A stretch of 64,000 bases of DNA from Myxococcales bacterium. GTDB taxonomy: Bacteria > Myxococcota_A > Bradymonadia > UBA7976 > UBA1532. The translations under genes were made by a program, and so were the position numbers. Shown here one piece after another: positions 24,912 through 33,866 of the stretch. Numbering within the stretch: position 1 is the first letter of the stretch; the number at the start of each line of letters is the position of its first letter. Under the pieces are notes generated by a model. The model had not been told where the DNA came from, made no database searches, and was given only the letters and a program-made list of their open reading frames with translations. Where the stretch lies: assembly GCA_020633435.1 (NCBI GenBank), contig JACKDP010000003.1, forward strand, positions 248,001 to 312,000. The letters run 5' to 3'.

Positions 24912-26552
24912 CTGAAGGTCCATGGCAATCTCAACGGCCTCAAGCCCGGTCAGCGGCAGAGGCTGGAGCGGCTCTACGACCGCAAGGTCCCCCGCGAGTC
25001 CATCATCTCGGTCCCCCTCGCCCAGAGCCTCTGCGAGCTGTCCCAGGAGACGGGCCGCCAGATCGGCGTGACGCTGGATCGCGGCGGCAAGGTGCGCCAC
25101 GTCATCGTGGGGGACGCCGAGCAGCTCTTCATCCCCGACCTGGGCCGCGCCCGCGCGGGGGCCGGGCGCTTCCGCGGCATCCGGCTGGTGCACACCCACC
25201 TGCGCAACGAGCCCCTGAGCCAGGACGACCTCACCGATCTGGCCCGGCTGCGCTTCGATCTGATCGCCGCGGTGGGCGTGGGCCCCGATGGCCGCCCGGG
25301 CACGCTGTACCACAGCCACCTGCTGCCCGCCGGCAGCGAGACGCCCTGCGCCGAGCAGTCCGCCACCACCGTCCACGACGAGCGCTTCGACTTCACCGGC
25401 TTCATCACCGCGCTGGAGGAGGAGTTCAGCCGGCGCACCCTCGGGGCCGTGGAGACCGAGGGGCAGATCCGGGCCATCGCCGTGCACGTGAGCGTCGGGG
25501 CGGACGCCATCGACCCGGGCGAGAGCCTGCGGGAGCTGGCCGAGCTGTCCCGGACCGCCGACATCGTCCTCGTCGACCGCATGGTGCAGAAGCGCCGGCA
25601 GTACGACCCGAAGTACGTGCTGGGCCGCGGCAAGCTCGATGAGCTGCTGCTGATGACCATGCAGCTCGACTGCGACCTCATCGTGTTCGACCAGGACCTC
25701 TCGCCGCACCAGGTGCGGGCCATCGCCGAGGTCACGGACGTGAAGGTCATCGACCGCAGCCAGCTCATCCTCGACATCTTCGCCCGGCGCGCCCACACCC
25801 GGGAGGGGAAGCTGGCGGTGGAGCTGGCCCAGCTCCGCTACCGCCTGCCGCGCCTGGCCCACCAGAACACCGCCTTCTCGCGCCTGATGGGCGGCGTCGG
25901 CGGCCGCGGGCCCGGCGAGACGAAGCTGGAGATCGACCGCCGCCGCGCCCGCGATCGCATCACGCGCCTGGAGCGGGAGCTGGAGGTCTGTGCGACGCAC
26001 CGCCAGAGCCAGCGCACCCGGCGCGAGCGCCGCGGCGTGCCGGTGGTGGCCCTGGTGGGCTACACCAACGCCGGCAAGAGCACCCTCTTCAACGCCATCA
26101 CCCACAGCGAGGTGCTGGCCGAGGACAAGCTCTTCGCGACGCTGCACGTCACCACCCGGCGCCTGCGGTTCCCCGAGGATCGCGAGCTGGTCATCATCGA
26201 CACCGTGGGGTTCATCCGCGACCTGCCCGACGACCTGCGCAGCGCCTTCAAGGCCACGCTGGAGGAGGTGACCGGCGCGGACCTGCTGCTGCACGTCGTC
26301 GACGCCGGCGATCCGCGCATGCGCCAGCAGATCGAGAGCGTGGACACCATCCTGGGCGACCTGGAAGCCCTTGATATTCCTCGCATTCGCGTCTTCAACA
26401 AGGTGGACCTGCTCGACCCGGTGCTGGCGGCGAACCTCTGCCGCAACCATGACGCCCTGGGCGTCTCGGCCCTCGACCGCTCGTCGACGCGGCCCCTGAT
26501 GGAGCTGGTGGAGTCCCGGCTCTGGCAGGCGGGGGCCACCGGCCCCCACTGA
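24912..26552 (+). CDS. hflX: Ribosome-associated GTPase HflX, probable CTG start
   Basis: HflX rescues stalled or damaged ribosomes by splitting subunits using GTP. G motifs are clear: GYTNAGKSTL (about 383-392), DTVGFI and NKVDLL; the HflX domain motif GGRGPGETKLE precedes them. The N-terminal region is longer than in E. coli HflX (total about 546 residues), as in many delta-type bacteria. Family homology (KVHGNLNGLKPGQ) begins right at 24912, but no ATG, GTG or TTG is in frame before GTG 25068. CTG 24912 lies eight bases after GGAGGAGGAGGAGGG, so CTG is the likely initiator. Starting at 25068 would delete 52 conserved residues. A hidden indel is the alternative. Confidence 0.93.
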   Translation: MKVHGNLNGLKPGQRQRLERLYDRKVPRESIISVPLAQSLCELSQETGRQIGVTLDRGGKVRHVIVGDAEQLFIPDLGRARAGAGRFRGIRLVHTHLRNEPLSQDDLTDLARLRFDLIAAVGVGPDGRPGTLYHSHLLPAGSETPCAEQSATTVHDERFDFTGFITALEEEFSRRTLGAVETEGQIRAIAVHVSVGADAIDPGESLRELAELSRTADIVLVDRMVQKRRQYDPKYVLGRGKLDELLLMTMQLDCDLIVFDQDLSPHQVRAIAEVTDVKVIDRSQLILDIFARRAHTREGKLAVELAQLRYRLPRLAHQNTAFSRLMGGVGGRGPGETKLEIDRRRARDRITRLERELEVCATHRQSQRTRRERRGVPVVALVGYTNAGKSTLFNAITHSEVLAEDKLFATLHVTTRRLRFPEDRELVIIDTVGFIRDLPDDLRSAFKATLEEVTGADLLLHVVDAGDPRMRQQIESVDTILGDLEALDIPRIRVFNKVDLLDPVLAANLCRNHDALGVSALDRSSTRPLMELVESRLWQAGATGPH

Positions 26553-26555
26553 GCC

Positions 26556-27340
26556 CTACGGCTGCACGCCCTGCACGGCGGCGGCCACGTCGGCGTCCGA
26601 GGCGAACTGGCGGTGGAAGGTGATGACCCCCTCCGCGTCGATCACCACGTTCACCGCGTTCTGGGCCGTGCGGAGCCGCTGCTGGAACTGGCCCTGGGCG
26701 TCGTAGAGCACGGGGAACGTCAGCCCGTACTGCTCGCGGTAGCGCCGGCAGACGGCGGCGTCGGGGCGGCCGAAGTCGTCGTTGGCGCTCACGATCATCC
26801 ACACCTGCACCCCGCTGGCGAGGGCCGCCTGGGCCCGCGCCTCGAGGCCCGCGGCGAACTGGCGGCACGGGGGGCACCAGCCCGCGAACTCGAAGATCCA
26901 CAGGGGCTCGCCGCAGGTGGCGTGCAGCCGGTGCGGGGTGCCCTCGCAGTCGGGCAGCTCGAGGTCGGGGGCCACCTCGCCCACCGTGGTGCCGTACGGG
27001 CCGGCCGGGGGGCAGGGGCCGGCATCGGGCGGGCGCACCTCCGCGTCGACCGGGCCGCCGGCGTCCGCCGCGGGCGGGGCGGCGTCGGGGCCTGCGTCGA
27101 TGTCGGCGTCGATCGGGGCAGCGTCGGCCGGGGAGGCGGCGTCCGGCCCGGCGTCGGCCGCGCCGCCGCGTCGTCGGGCCCCGCGTCGCGCGGGGTCGCG
27201 GCGTCCGGACCGCCGCGGTCGGGGGCGGCCAGGGCACCGTCGGCCACGGCGGCGTCGCCAGCCGGGGCCCCACCCTCACCGCCGTCATCACAGGCCCACA
27301 GGGCCAGCACGCACACACCGCTCCACCACCAGCGCACCAT
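26556..27340 (-). CDS. Thioredoxin-fold (TlpA-like) lipoprotein, frameshifted in its linker
   Basis: ATG 27340, with GGAGG upstream, starts a lipoprotein signal (VRWWWSGVCVLALWAC) and an Asp/Ala linker. Near 27160-27170 the frame must change by one base; the next frame continues the same linker style (DAGPDAASPADAAPIDADID) and then a full thioredoxin-like domain with EFAGWCPPCRQF (CPPC redox site), FGRPDAAVCRRY and VVIDAEGVITFHRQF, ending at 26556. Corrected length is about 260 residues. TlpA/ResA proteins reduce or oxidise thiols of exported proteins, for example in cytochrome c maturation; three cytochrome genes are within 13 kb. The indel lies in a GCG-repeat tract, so an assembly error is likely. 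It converges on hflX with a three-base gap. Confidence 0.72.
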
Positions 27341-27396
27341 CACCACCTCCCGGGTCGCGGGAGCGTGTACGCCGGCCGCGGCGGAATGTGACCGCC

Positions 27397-28191
27397 TCAG
27401 GGCGCGGGCAGCTCGTTGGCCGGGGCGCGGGCGACCGCCTCGTCCTTGCGGGGCACCGGGCGGGCCGCCACCAGGTCGCGCACGCGGGCGTCCACCTTCT
27501 GGGCCAGCTTCTCGGTGGCCTCGGTGATCATGCCCTCGCGCAGTCGGCGGACCTTCCAGTCGTTGTTCCAGACGTTGAAGTCCTCTTCGGCGTGGACGCG
27601 CTCGTACACGGTGAACAGCAGGGTGCCGGTCTTCACGTCGAAGAGCGTGGCCTCCATCACGCCGGCGGTCTCGTAGGTGTTCTGGGGCATGATCATGCCC
27701 CCCACGAGCGTCAGCCAGGCCCAGCCCCAGCCGTTGACCATCTCGCGCTCCACGAAGCGGTGGCGGTACAGCAGCAGGTACTCGGCGCGGTAGCGGGTGG
27801 CCAGCTCGCGCAGGCCGCCGACCGACGTGGCCCCCGGCCAGTCCGTCGTCACCTCGGAGACGACCTCGAAGAAGCCGTTGTCGATGAGGTTGCGGGTCAG
27901 GCCGCCGGTGACCGTCTCCACGGGCACGTCCCGGGAGAGCTCGTAGCGGGAGACGACGGGCACCACCCCGATGCGGGCGCGCTCCTCCAGGAAGACGGGG
28001 GCGGCGAGGATCTCGCGCATGGCCGTCTCGGTGACGTTGCCCATCCGGTCCTGCTGGAAGTGGTTCTTGTCCAGGACGGGGGGGGCCGCGACGGCCATCG
28101 GCTCCATGGCGGGGGCGCGCAGGGCCGGGGCGGCGGCGCCGCAGGCGGTGAGGGTCAGGGCGGCGAGGGCGAGGGTGGCGGCGCGGAGCAT
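27397..28191 (-). CDS. Lipoprotein of unknown function
   Basis: 264 residues with a textbook lipoprotein signal (MLRAATLALAALTLTAC) and AGGAGG seven bases before the ATG. The mature part has a Rossmann-like alternation: RIGVVPVVSRYELSRD, a helix (GGLTRNLIDNGFFEVV), YLLLYRHRFVEREM, a hydrophobic turn with several Trp (VNGWGWAWLTLVGG), then MEATLFDVKTGTLLFTVYERV and a long charged helix. Assembly lipoproteins such as CsgG-like and TolB-N-like domains have a similar layout (build a target value, compare in FDVKTG), but the match is weak. It stands alone between the thioredoxin-like gene and the cytochrome pair. Confidence 0.8.
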   Translation of the reverse strand: MLRAATLALAALTLTACGAAAPALRAPAMEPMAVAAPPVLDKNHFQQDRMGNVTETAMREILAAPVFLEERARIGVVPVVSRYELSRDVPVETVTGGLTRNLIDNGFFEVVSEVTTDWPGATSVGGLRELATRYRAEYLLLYRHRFVEREMVNGWGWAWLTLVGGMIMPQNTYETAGVMEATLFDVKTGTLLFTVYERVHAEEDFNVWNNDWKVRRLREGMITEATEKLAQKVDARVRDLVAARPVPRKDEAVARAPANELPAP

Positions 28192-28290
28192 GGTGACCTC
28201 CTGGGGTGACGTTCTGGAGGCATCATGCCGCGGCGGCGGCGGGGGCGGGTCACCCCGGGGTCACCCGATCATCACCGTTTCATCATGGCG

Positions 28291-29724
28291 TCAGAGCCAG
28301 CCGTGGAGCTGGAAGAAGACGTCGGCGGAGGGCTGGCTGCTGGCCCCCGCGGGGATGCCGATGCGGCTGTCGGTGCTGAGCGTGAGGCCCGGGATGAACG
28401 TCAGATCGAGCCCCAGCCCCGGGCGCGCGAGCTGGTCCTCGCCCACCTCGGTGTCGGGGTCCCAGCTGTCGTGGCGCAGGCGCAGCACGACGCCGTTGAA
28501 GGCGGTGTAGGCCAGCTCGTGGTACCAGGCCAGCCGCCCGGTCTCGTTGCCGGAGAGGCGCCGCTGGTAGCGCCCCCAGGCCACCTCGCCCAGGTAGGTG
28601 AGGGGCAGATTCTGCCAGTAATACCAGGGGTTGAAGGCCCACTGCAGCGAGAAGTCGGTGCCGTCGCCGCCGCTCGACAGGGGCCGGCGCTCCACGCGGG
28701 CGCTGGCCCCGACCTGCCAGCCCAGCTCCCGGATGCCCGCCGAGGCCACGGCGCCGCCGCCATCACCCAGCTCGAAGGGGTTGCGGGCCTCGCGGGTGCC
28801 ATGCCGGTACACCGACACGCTCCCGTACGGGTAGTTGGCCGCGAAGCCCGCCTCCACGCCGACGACGCGGTTGGCCGGATCCTCCTGGGACATGCCGAAG
28901 CCGCGCCGGATGGGGGCCGTGTGATCGGCCACCCGCGTGCCGAAGGCGGGCAGGAACCGACCGACGCGCAGGTACGACAGGCCCGGCCACTCATGGGTCA
29001 TGGCCCAGAGGTCGCGCACGCCGAACGGGGGCTGGTCGTCATCCGCCGGCACCGTGTCGAGGAAGGTGCCGCGCACCCGCCCGCGGGCCCCGACGGTCGT
29101 GAACAGGGTGAAGTGCTCCACCGGGTGCACGGCGGCGTGCAGGTCGCCCTGCATCGGGAAGAACAGCGGCCCCTGCGTCCAGGCCCCGAACCGGAAGTCG
29201 GCCCCCAGGAGCAGCAGCGGATCCACCGCCAGGTCGCCGTACCGGCCCTCGCCCCACGCCATCTCGGCGGGCTCGCCCAGGGGGCGCCCGAACGCCAGCC
29301 AGCCCTCGGTCGCCGGGGGGGCGCCGGGGCCGCGGGGATCGTCGGGGGCCGCGGAGGGCTTCACCGGCCCGGAGGCCGGCTCGGAGGCGGGCTGCGACGT
29401 CGGCGTGGGGCCCAGGTGCCGCGCGATGAGGTCGCGATCCCAGTCCGCCAGGGGCCGCCGCGACGCCTTGAACATGGGCAGCGTGCTCTCGCCGTAGTAG
29501 CGGCCCGAGACGTTGCGCAGGCCGCCGCCGCTCGGATCCACATGGCAGCTCGCGCAGCTCAAGGTGCACTTCCGCTTGAGGATCTCGGGCGGGTCGAACC
29601 AGCGGTTCGGCAGGCTGTGGCAGTTGTCGCAGGTGCGGCCCGCGCGCGCCGTGTACAGCGGCAGGGCCGACGCGGGGGCGGCCGCGAGCAGCAGGCCGGC
29701 CAGCAGCAGGAGGCGGCTAGTCAC
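28291..29724 (-). CDS. Di-haem c-type cytochrome fused to a beta-barrel-like domain
   Basis: 477 residues. After a signal peptide (ending in ASALP) come two haem-binding sites, CDNCH and CASCH, within about 30 residues, with a third Cys (CTLSC) between them. A short Pro-rich linker follows, then about 330 residues of regular amphipathic strands (LYTFTTVGARGRVRG-like, YPYGSVSVYRHGTREARN, LSYLRVGRFLPAFGTRVADH) ending in an aromatic-rich strand (DVFFQLHGWL), as in outer-membrane porins. This suggests an electron-transfer head on a barrel. The start is GTG 29724, overlapping the stop of the mono-haem lipoprotein gene by eight bases; the two form one unit. Confidence 0.85.
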   Translation of the reverse strand: MTSRLLLLAGLLLAAAPASALPLYTARAGRTCDNCHSLPNRWFDPPEILKRKCTLSCASCHVDPSGGGLRNVSGRYYGESTLPMFKASRRPLADWDRDLIARHLGPTPTSQPASEPASGPVKPSAAPDDPRGPGAPPATEGWLAFGRPLGEPAEMAWGEGRYGDLAVDPLLLLGADFRFGAWTQGPLFFPMQGDLHAAVHPVEHFTLFTTVGARGRVRGTFLDTVPADDDQPPFGVRDLWAMTHEWPGLSYLRVGRFLPAFGTRVADHTAPIRRGFGMSQEDPANRVVGVEAGFAANYPYGSVSVYRHGTREARNPFELGDGGGAVASAGIRELGWQVGASARVERRPLSSGGDGTDFSLQWAFNPWYYWQNLPLTYLGEVAWGRYQRRLSGNETGRLAWYHELAYTAFNGVVLRLRHDSWDPDTEVGEDQLARPGLGLDLTFIPGLTLSTDSRIGIPAGASSQPSADVFFQLHGWL

Positions 29725-30082
29725 AGCGGCCCCCCTGCTCGCGCCAGCGCTGGAGCGTCAGCAGCTCGGCCGACGTCAGCCGCTCGGCCCCACCCGGGGG
29801 CATCGTCTGGCTGACGGCCACCGTGTTCCAGAGGGGCCCCCACGCGCGCTTCACCTTCGCGCAGGTGTCGAAGCCGTAGCCCTCGGCCTCGCCGGGCTGG
29901 GCGTCCTCGGCGTGGCAGGCCGTGCACCGCAGATCCATGATCACCGAGACGTGCTCGCTGTAGGTCGGCTCCTCGGGCGCCGCCTCCGGATCGACGCCCT
30001 CGAGCGTGTCCGTCCCGAAGCCGCAGCCCCCGAGCACCAGCAGGGCCGCCACCAGCCCGGCGCGTGCCATCCTCCGCCTCAT
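29717..30082 (-). CDS. Mono-haem cytochrome c lipoprotein
   Basis: 121 residues: signal with lipobox (RAGLVAALLVLGGC), then a small c-type domain with one haem site CTACH, a later TMPPGGAERLTSAELLTLQRW that fits the distal Met and final helix, and two further Cys (FDTCAKV and the penultimate residue). Similar small cytochromes pair with larger haem proteins in periplasmic electron chains. It is first in the unit with the di-haem barrel protein. ATG 30082 is preferred; ATG 30070 is also possible. Confidence 0.85.
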   Translation of the reverse strand: MRRRMARAGLVAALLVLGGCGFGTDTLEGVDPEAAPEEPTYSEHVSVIMDLRCTACHAEDAQPGEAEGYGFDTCAKVKRAWGPLWNTVAVSQTMPPGGAERLTSAELLTLQRWREQGGRCD

Positions 30083-30294
30083 CCTCAGACCCCCGCGCAG
30101 CGTCCGCCCAGCGCGGACCCCCCTGTTCAACCCCACGGCGGGGAATCCTGGCAACCGCCCACCGAAAAAAGGCGCGGGGCGCCGCGTCCCCCGCGGCGGG
30201 CGCGGGCTGGAACCGGCCGGTGCCCCTTGACTTGCGCCGCCCACTGCGCGAAGTCCTAGCGCCCTCCCGGCGGCCCCATGGCGAGGAAGAAGGC
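30083..30294. promoter_or_regulatory. Divergent gap between the cytochrome unit and the motor-like operon
   Basis: 212 bp that must carry promoters in both directions. On the plus strand TTGACT at 30227-30232 is a fair -35 for the operon at 30295, but no good -10 follows at 16-18 bp (AAGTCC at 18). A GC-rich stretch with short repeats (GGCGCGGGGCGCC at about 30170-30185) precedes it. Nothing else is recognised. Confidence 0.35.
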
Positions 30295-33174
30295 ATGCTG
30301 CGTCCGGCCCTCATCACCCTCGGCGGCATCGGCGCGACCATCGTGGTCCGCGCCGCCTGGGGCTATGGCGCCTCCGATCCCCAGGCCGTCGCCCTGGTGC
30401 TGCTGGTCGGGATCGGCTTCGCCGTGGGCCTGGTGGAGCAGTGGCGGCGGGTGACGCAGCTCGGCCAGGTGCAGCGGGCCCTGGACGCCCTGCCCCGCCC
30501 GGCCACCGCGGAGCTCTTCGCCCAGCCGCCGGCCCCGCTGGTGGCCCACGTCGAGGCCGTGCGGGCCGGCCGCGCCGCCCCCGTCACCGCCGCGGGCCTG
30601 ACGCCGTACCTCCTGGGCGCCCTCATCATGCTGGGGGTGCTCGGCACCTTCCTCGGCCTGGTGCAGACCATGGCCGGCGCCCGCACCCTCATGCACGACG
30701 CCCCCGACACCGAGAGCCTGCGCGCGGGCCTCGCGGCGCCGCTCTCCGGCCTGGTGCGCGCGTTCGGCACCTCCGTGGCCGGCATCGGCGCCTCCGTGTC
30801 GCTGGGCCTGAGCGCCCTCGTCGTCCGCCAGTTCGCGGCGCGCCTGCAGGCCCGGTGGTCGGCCTATGTGGCCGCCGAGCTGCTGGCGTTCTCGCCGGTG
30901 GGCCGCCAGCTCGAGGCCCTGGAGCGCATGGCCGCCCAGAGCGGGGCGCTGCCCGCCGCCGCCAGCACGCTGGAGCAGGTCACGGCCCGGCTGGCCCACC
31001 TGGAGGAGACGCTGGGCGCCCGCCAGGCCGAGGCCCTGGAGCGCATCGGCGTGGCGGCGACGCAGGCCGCCCACGAGGCCGCGGCCGCCGTCGGCACCGC
31101 CGCCGAGCGGGTGAGCGAGCGGTTCTCCCGCGATCTGGCCGGCGCGATGGATCGGGCCGAGGCCCAGGCGGCGAAGCTGGCCGGGAGCGCGAGCGCCGCC
31201 GCCGCCGCCGCCGTGGGCACCCACCTGGGCCGGCTGGAGCAGGCCCTCGACCGGCACGCCGAGGCGCGGGCCGCCGACGAGCGCGCCCATCTGGGCGCCG
31301 TCGGCGAGGCCCTCGCGGCCACCGTCCGCCAGCTCGGCGAGGCCGAGCAGCGCCGCGCCGACGCCCTGCACGGGGCCCTGCTCGACCAGCGCGCCGCCCT
31401 GGACGCCGAGGCCGAGCGCGCCGCCGCCCTGGAGGCCGAGCGCCTGGCCACCCTGCGCGCCGAGCAGGGCAAGCTGATGGCGCGGCTGGAGTCCCTGGCC
31501 GTCGCCCAGCGCGAGGCCGAGGCCGAGCTGCTGACGCAGGTGGGCGAGGCGTCGGGCTCCCACGCCGAGGTCCTGCGGGCACAGACGTCCGACTTGCTGT
31601 TGGAGATCAAGGGGTTGGGCGCCCGGCTCGCGGAGTCGGGGGCCACCCAGGCCGAGGCGCTGCGGGCGTCGGACGCCGCGGCGGCCGAGCGCCAGGCCGG
31701 GCTGGCCGAGCGGCTGGCGCGCCTGGAGACGGAGCGCCTCGACCGGCTGGAGCAGGCCCAGACGGCCCTGCTGGCGCGGCTGGCCGACCAGGACGCGGCC
31801 CGCGACGCCGCCCACGCCGCCCTCGCCGCCCGGCTGGAGGCGGGGGCCGAGGCCCAGGCCGCCGTCGCCCGCGCCGAGCTGGCCGCCGCGCGGGAGGCCT
31901 TCGCCGAGCTGGCCACGCGCCTGGGGGCCTCCGAGGCCCAGCGCCTCGCCCGGCTGGAGTCGGAGTTCGGGGCCGTCATCACCGCCCTCGGCGGGCTGCA
32001 GGATCACCTCACCCTGGCCGAGCGGCAGCGGGCCGAGGCCCTGCGCGCCGACTTCGCCGGCCTGCTGGACGCCCTGCGCGCCGCCGAGGCCCGGCAGCTC
32101 GCCACCGAGCGCGCCCGGGCCGACGTGGCCGTGGCCCAGACGAAGGCCCTGTCGGTGGCGGCGGCCGAGGGCGTCGAGGCCCTCCAGGCGCCGCTGCAGA
32201 GCATCGTCGATCGCATCGAGGGCGCCGTGGTCACGCTCACGGCCGCCGAGCGCCAGCGGGCCGAGTCGCTGAACGACCGCCTCGACGCGGTGGTGGGGCA
32301 GGTCCAGGCCATCACGACGCGGCTGGAGCGCGCCGAGCAGGAGCGCGTGTCGGCCTTCGCGGCCGCCGTGGACCGCCTGCGGGCCGCCACCGAGGTGGCC
32401 GCGACGGAGACGGCGCAGCGCGGCGCCGCGCTGGTGGAGCTGGCGCGGGCCTGGCGGTCCGAGCTGGACGAGGCCGAGGGCCGCACGGCGGCGCGGCTGG
32501 AGCGGTCGGCGGGCACGCTGGCCGAGGCCCTGGCCACCCAGGTGAGCCGGTTCGACGCCGCCCAGCAGGTGCGGGCCGAGGGCACGGACGCCGTGGTCGA
32601 CCGCCTGGGGGCGCTGGTGGCCCGGCTGGGCCAGGACGCCGACGAGCAGACGAAGCGCATCGCCGCGGGGGAGGCCGCCGCCCAGGCCCGGCTGGCCGCG
32701 CTGGCCGAGACGCTGGAGCGCACGCTCGTGACCCAGGCCGAGCGCCTGGCCGCCCTGGAGAAGCGGCTGGCCGACGCCCAGGGCACCACCGGCCGGGCGC
32801 TGGCCGAGCGGCTGGGGGCCCACGCCGAGGATCTGGGCGAGCGCCTGTCCGCCACGGGCCTCGTGGTGCGCGAGGCCGCCGATCTGCTGCGGGGCGGCGG
32901 CGCCGAGCTCTCCGCGGTGGCCGAGATGTTCACCGCCGCGGTGGATGGCTACCGCGAGACGAGCGAGCGGTCGCTGACGGCCCTCGCGCGGCTGGAGGAG
33001 GTCCTGGCCCGCACGGACACCGACGCGGTGGGCCGGATGGTGGGCGAGTACCTGGACCAGACGCGGGAGATCTTCGGGGACGCCGTGCGCTTCCAGCGCG
33101 AGCTCTTCACCGAGCTGCGCGCCGTGCTCCCGCCGCGGGGGGACGGCCCCCGGGCGCTGCGGGAGGGCGGATGA
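30295..33174 (+). CDS. MotA/TolQ/ExbB-like membrane protein with very long helical tail (DUF802/ZorA-like)
   Basis: 959 residues. Four membrane helices: about 5-23, 31-48, 103-125 and 148-178; the last two carry LGVLGTFLGLVQTM and FGTSVAGIGASVSLGLSAL, the channel-forming signature of MotA/TolQ/ExbB proteins. The remaining 750 or so residues are almost pure Ala/Glu/Arg/Leu heptad-like sequence with repeated AERQRAEALR / RLETERLDRL units, predicted as a long coiled coil reaching into the cytoplasm. The layout matches ZorA of Zorya defence and DUF802 proteins of proteobacteria. With the OmpA/MotB-like neighbour it should form a proton-driven stator. A good AGGAAGAAGG precedes ATG 30295. Its stop overlaps the next start (ATGA). 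Confidence 0.88.
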   Translation: MLRPALITLGGIGATIVVRAAWGYGASDPQAVALVLLVGIGFAVGLVEQWRRVTQLGQVQRALDALPRPATAELFAQPPAPLVAHVEAVRAGRAAPVTAAGLTPYLLGALIMLGVLGTFLGLVQTMAGARTLMHDAPDTESLRAGLAAPLSGLVRAFGTSVAGIGASVSLGLSALVVRQFAARLQARWSAYVAAELLAFSPVGRQLEALERMAAQSGALPAAASTLEQVTARLAHLEETLGARQAEALERIGVAATQAAHEAAAAVGTAAERVSERFSRDLAGAMDRAEAQAAKLAGSASAAAAAAVGTHLGRLEQALDRHAEARAADERAHLGAVGEALAATVRQLGEAEQRRADALHGALLDQRAALDAEAERAAALEAERLATLRAEQGKLMARLESLAVAQREAEAELLTQVGEASGSHAEVLRAQTSDLLLEIKGLGARLAESGATQAEALRASDAAAAERQAGLAERLARLETERLDRLEQAQTALLARLADQDAARDAAHAALAARLEAGAEAQAAVARAELAAAREAFAELATRLGASEAQRLARLESEFGAVITALGGLQDHLTLAERQRAEALRADFAGLLDALRAAEARQLATERARADVAVAQTKALSVAAAEGVEALQAPLQSIVDRIEGAVVTLTAAERQRAESLNDRLDAVVGQVQAITTRLERAEQERVSAFAAAVDRLRAATEVAATETAQRGAALVELARAWRSELDEAEGRTAARLERSAGTLAEALATQVSRFDAAQQVRAEGTDAVVDRLGALVARLGQDADEQTKRIAAGEAAAQARLAALAETLERTLVTQAERLAALEKRLADAQGTTGRALAERLGAHAEDLGERLSATGLVVREAADLLRGGGAELSAVAEMFTAAVDGYRETSERSLTALARLEEVLARTDTDAVGRMVGEYLDQTREIFGDAVRFQRELFTELRAVLPPRGDGPRALREGG

Positions 33175-33866
33175 TCGAGGAGCCCGAGGGCCTCGACGGC
33201 TCCGTCTGGATGACGTTCGCGGACCTGATGAGCGGGCTGCTCGGGGTCTTCGTGCTGCTCGTCGTCTGGATCGTGGTCTTCCAGGTCGATCTGGCCCAGC
33301 GGCTCGACGTGGCCCGGGAGGCCAGCGCCGAGGCCACCGCCCTGGCCGCCAGGGCCGAGGCCGCCCGCCAGGTCGAGGCCGAGCAGCGGATGATCCTGGA
33401 GGCCGAGCAGCAGAAGACCCGGGCCCGCATGGCCGATCTGGAGTCGGTGCTGGCCGGCAGCATCGCCGCGGGCCGCATCACCCTGGCCGAGGATGGCCGC
33501 ATCGGCATCGCCGGCAACGTCCTTTTTGATTTGTATTCCGATGAGTTGCGGCCCGAGGGGCGGCAGGTGCTCGCCGATCTGGCGGTGCCGCTGGCGCGCT
33601 GGCTCGAGGCCCGCGACGAGCTGGTGATGGTGGGCGGCTTCACGGACGACCTGCCCATCCGCGGCGATCGCTACCGCGACAACTGGGAGCTGTCGGCGAA
33701 GCGCGCCCTGACGGTCGTGCGCACGCTGGCCGCCGACGGGGTGCCCGCGAGCCGCCTGTTCGCGGCCGGCTTCGGCGACTCGCACCCCGCCGTGCCCAAC
33801 GTCGACGAGGCCAGCCGGGCCCGCAACCGCCGGGTGGAGATCGTGCCCCAGCGGAGGGAGCGGTGA
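33171..33866 (+). CDS. MotB/OmpA-like stator protein
   Basis: 231 residues. A 14-residue cytoplasmic start leads into one membrane helix with the MotB-like motif TFADLMSGLLGVFVLLVVWIV; Asp18 is in the position of the proton-carrying Asp of MotB/ExbD/ZorB. A short coiled coil (about 45-100) is followed by an OmpA-type peptidoglycan-binding domain: LFDLYSDELRPEGRQVL, GGFTDDLPI, NWELSAKRALTVVRTL and ARNRRVEIVP. It should anchor the channel complex formed with the upstream protein to the wall. Both ends overlap neighbours by four bases (ATGA, GTGA), so strict translational coupling is expected. Confidence 0.92.
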   Translation: MIEEPEGLDGSVWMTFADLMSGLLGVFVLLVVWIVVFQVDLAQRLDVAREASAEATALAARAEAARQVEAEQRMILEAEQQKTRARMADLESVLAGSIAAGRITLAEDGRIGIAGNVLFDLYSDELRPEGRQVLADLAVPLARWLEARDELVMVGGFTDDLPIRGDRYRDNWELSAKRALTVVRTLAADGVPASRLFAAGFGDSHPAVPNVDEASRARNRRVEIVPQRRER

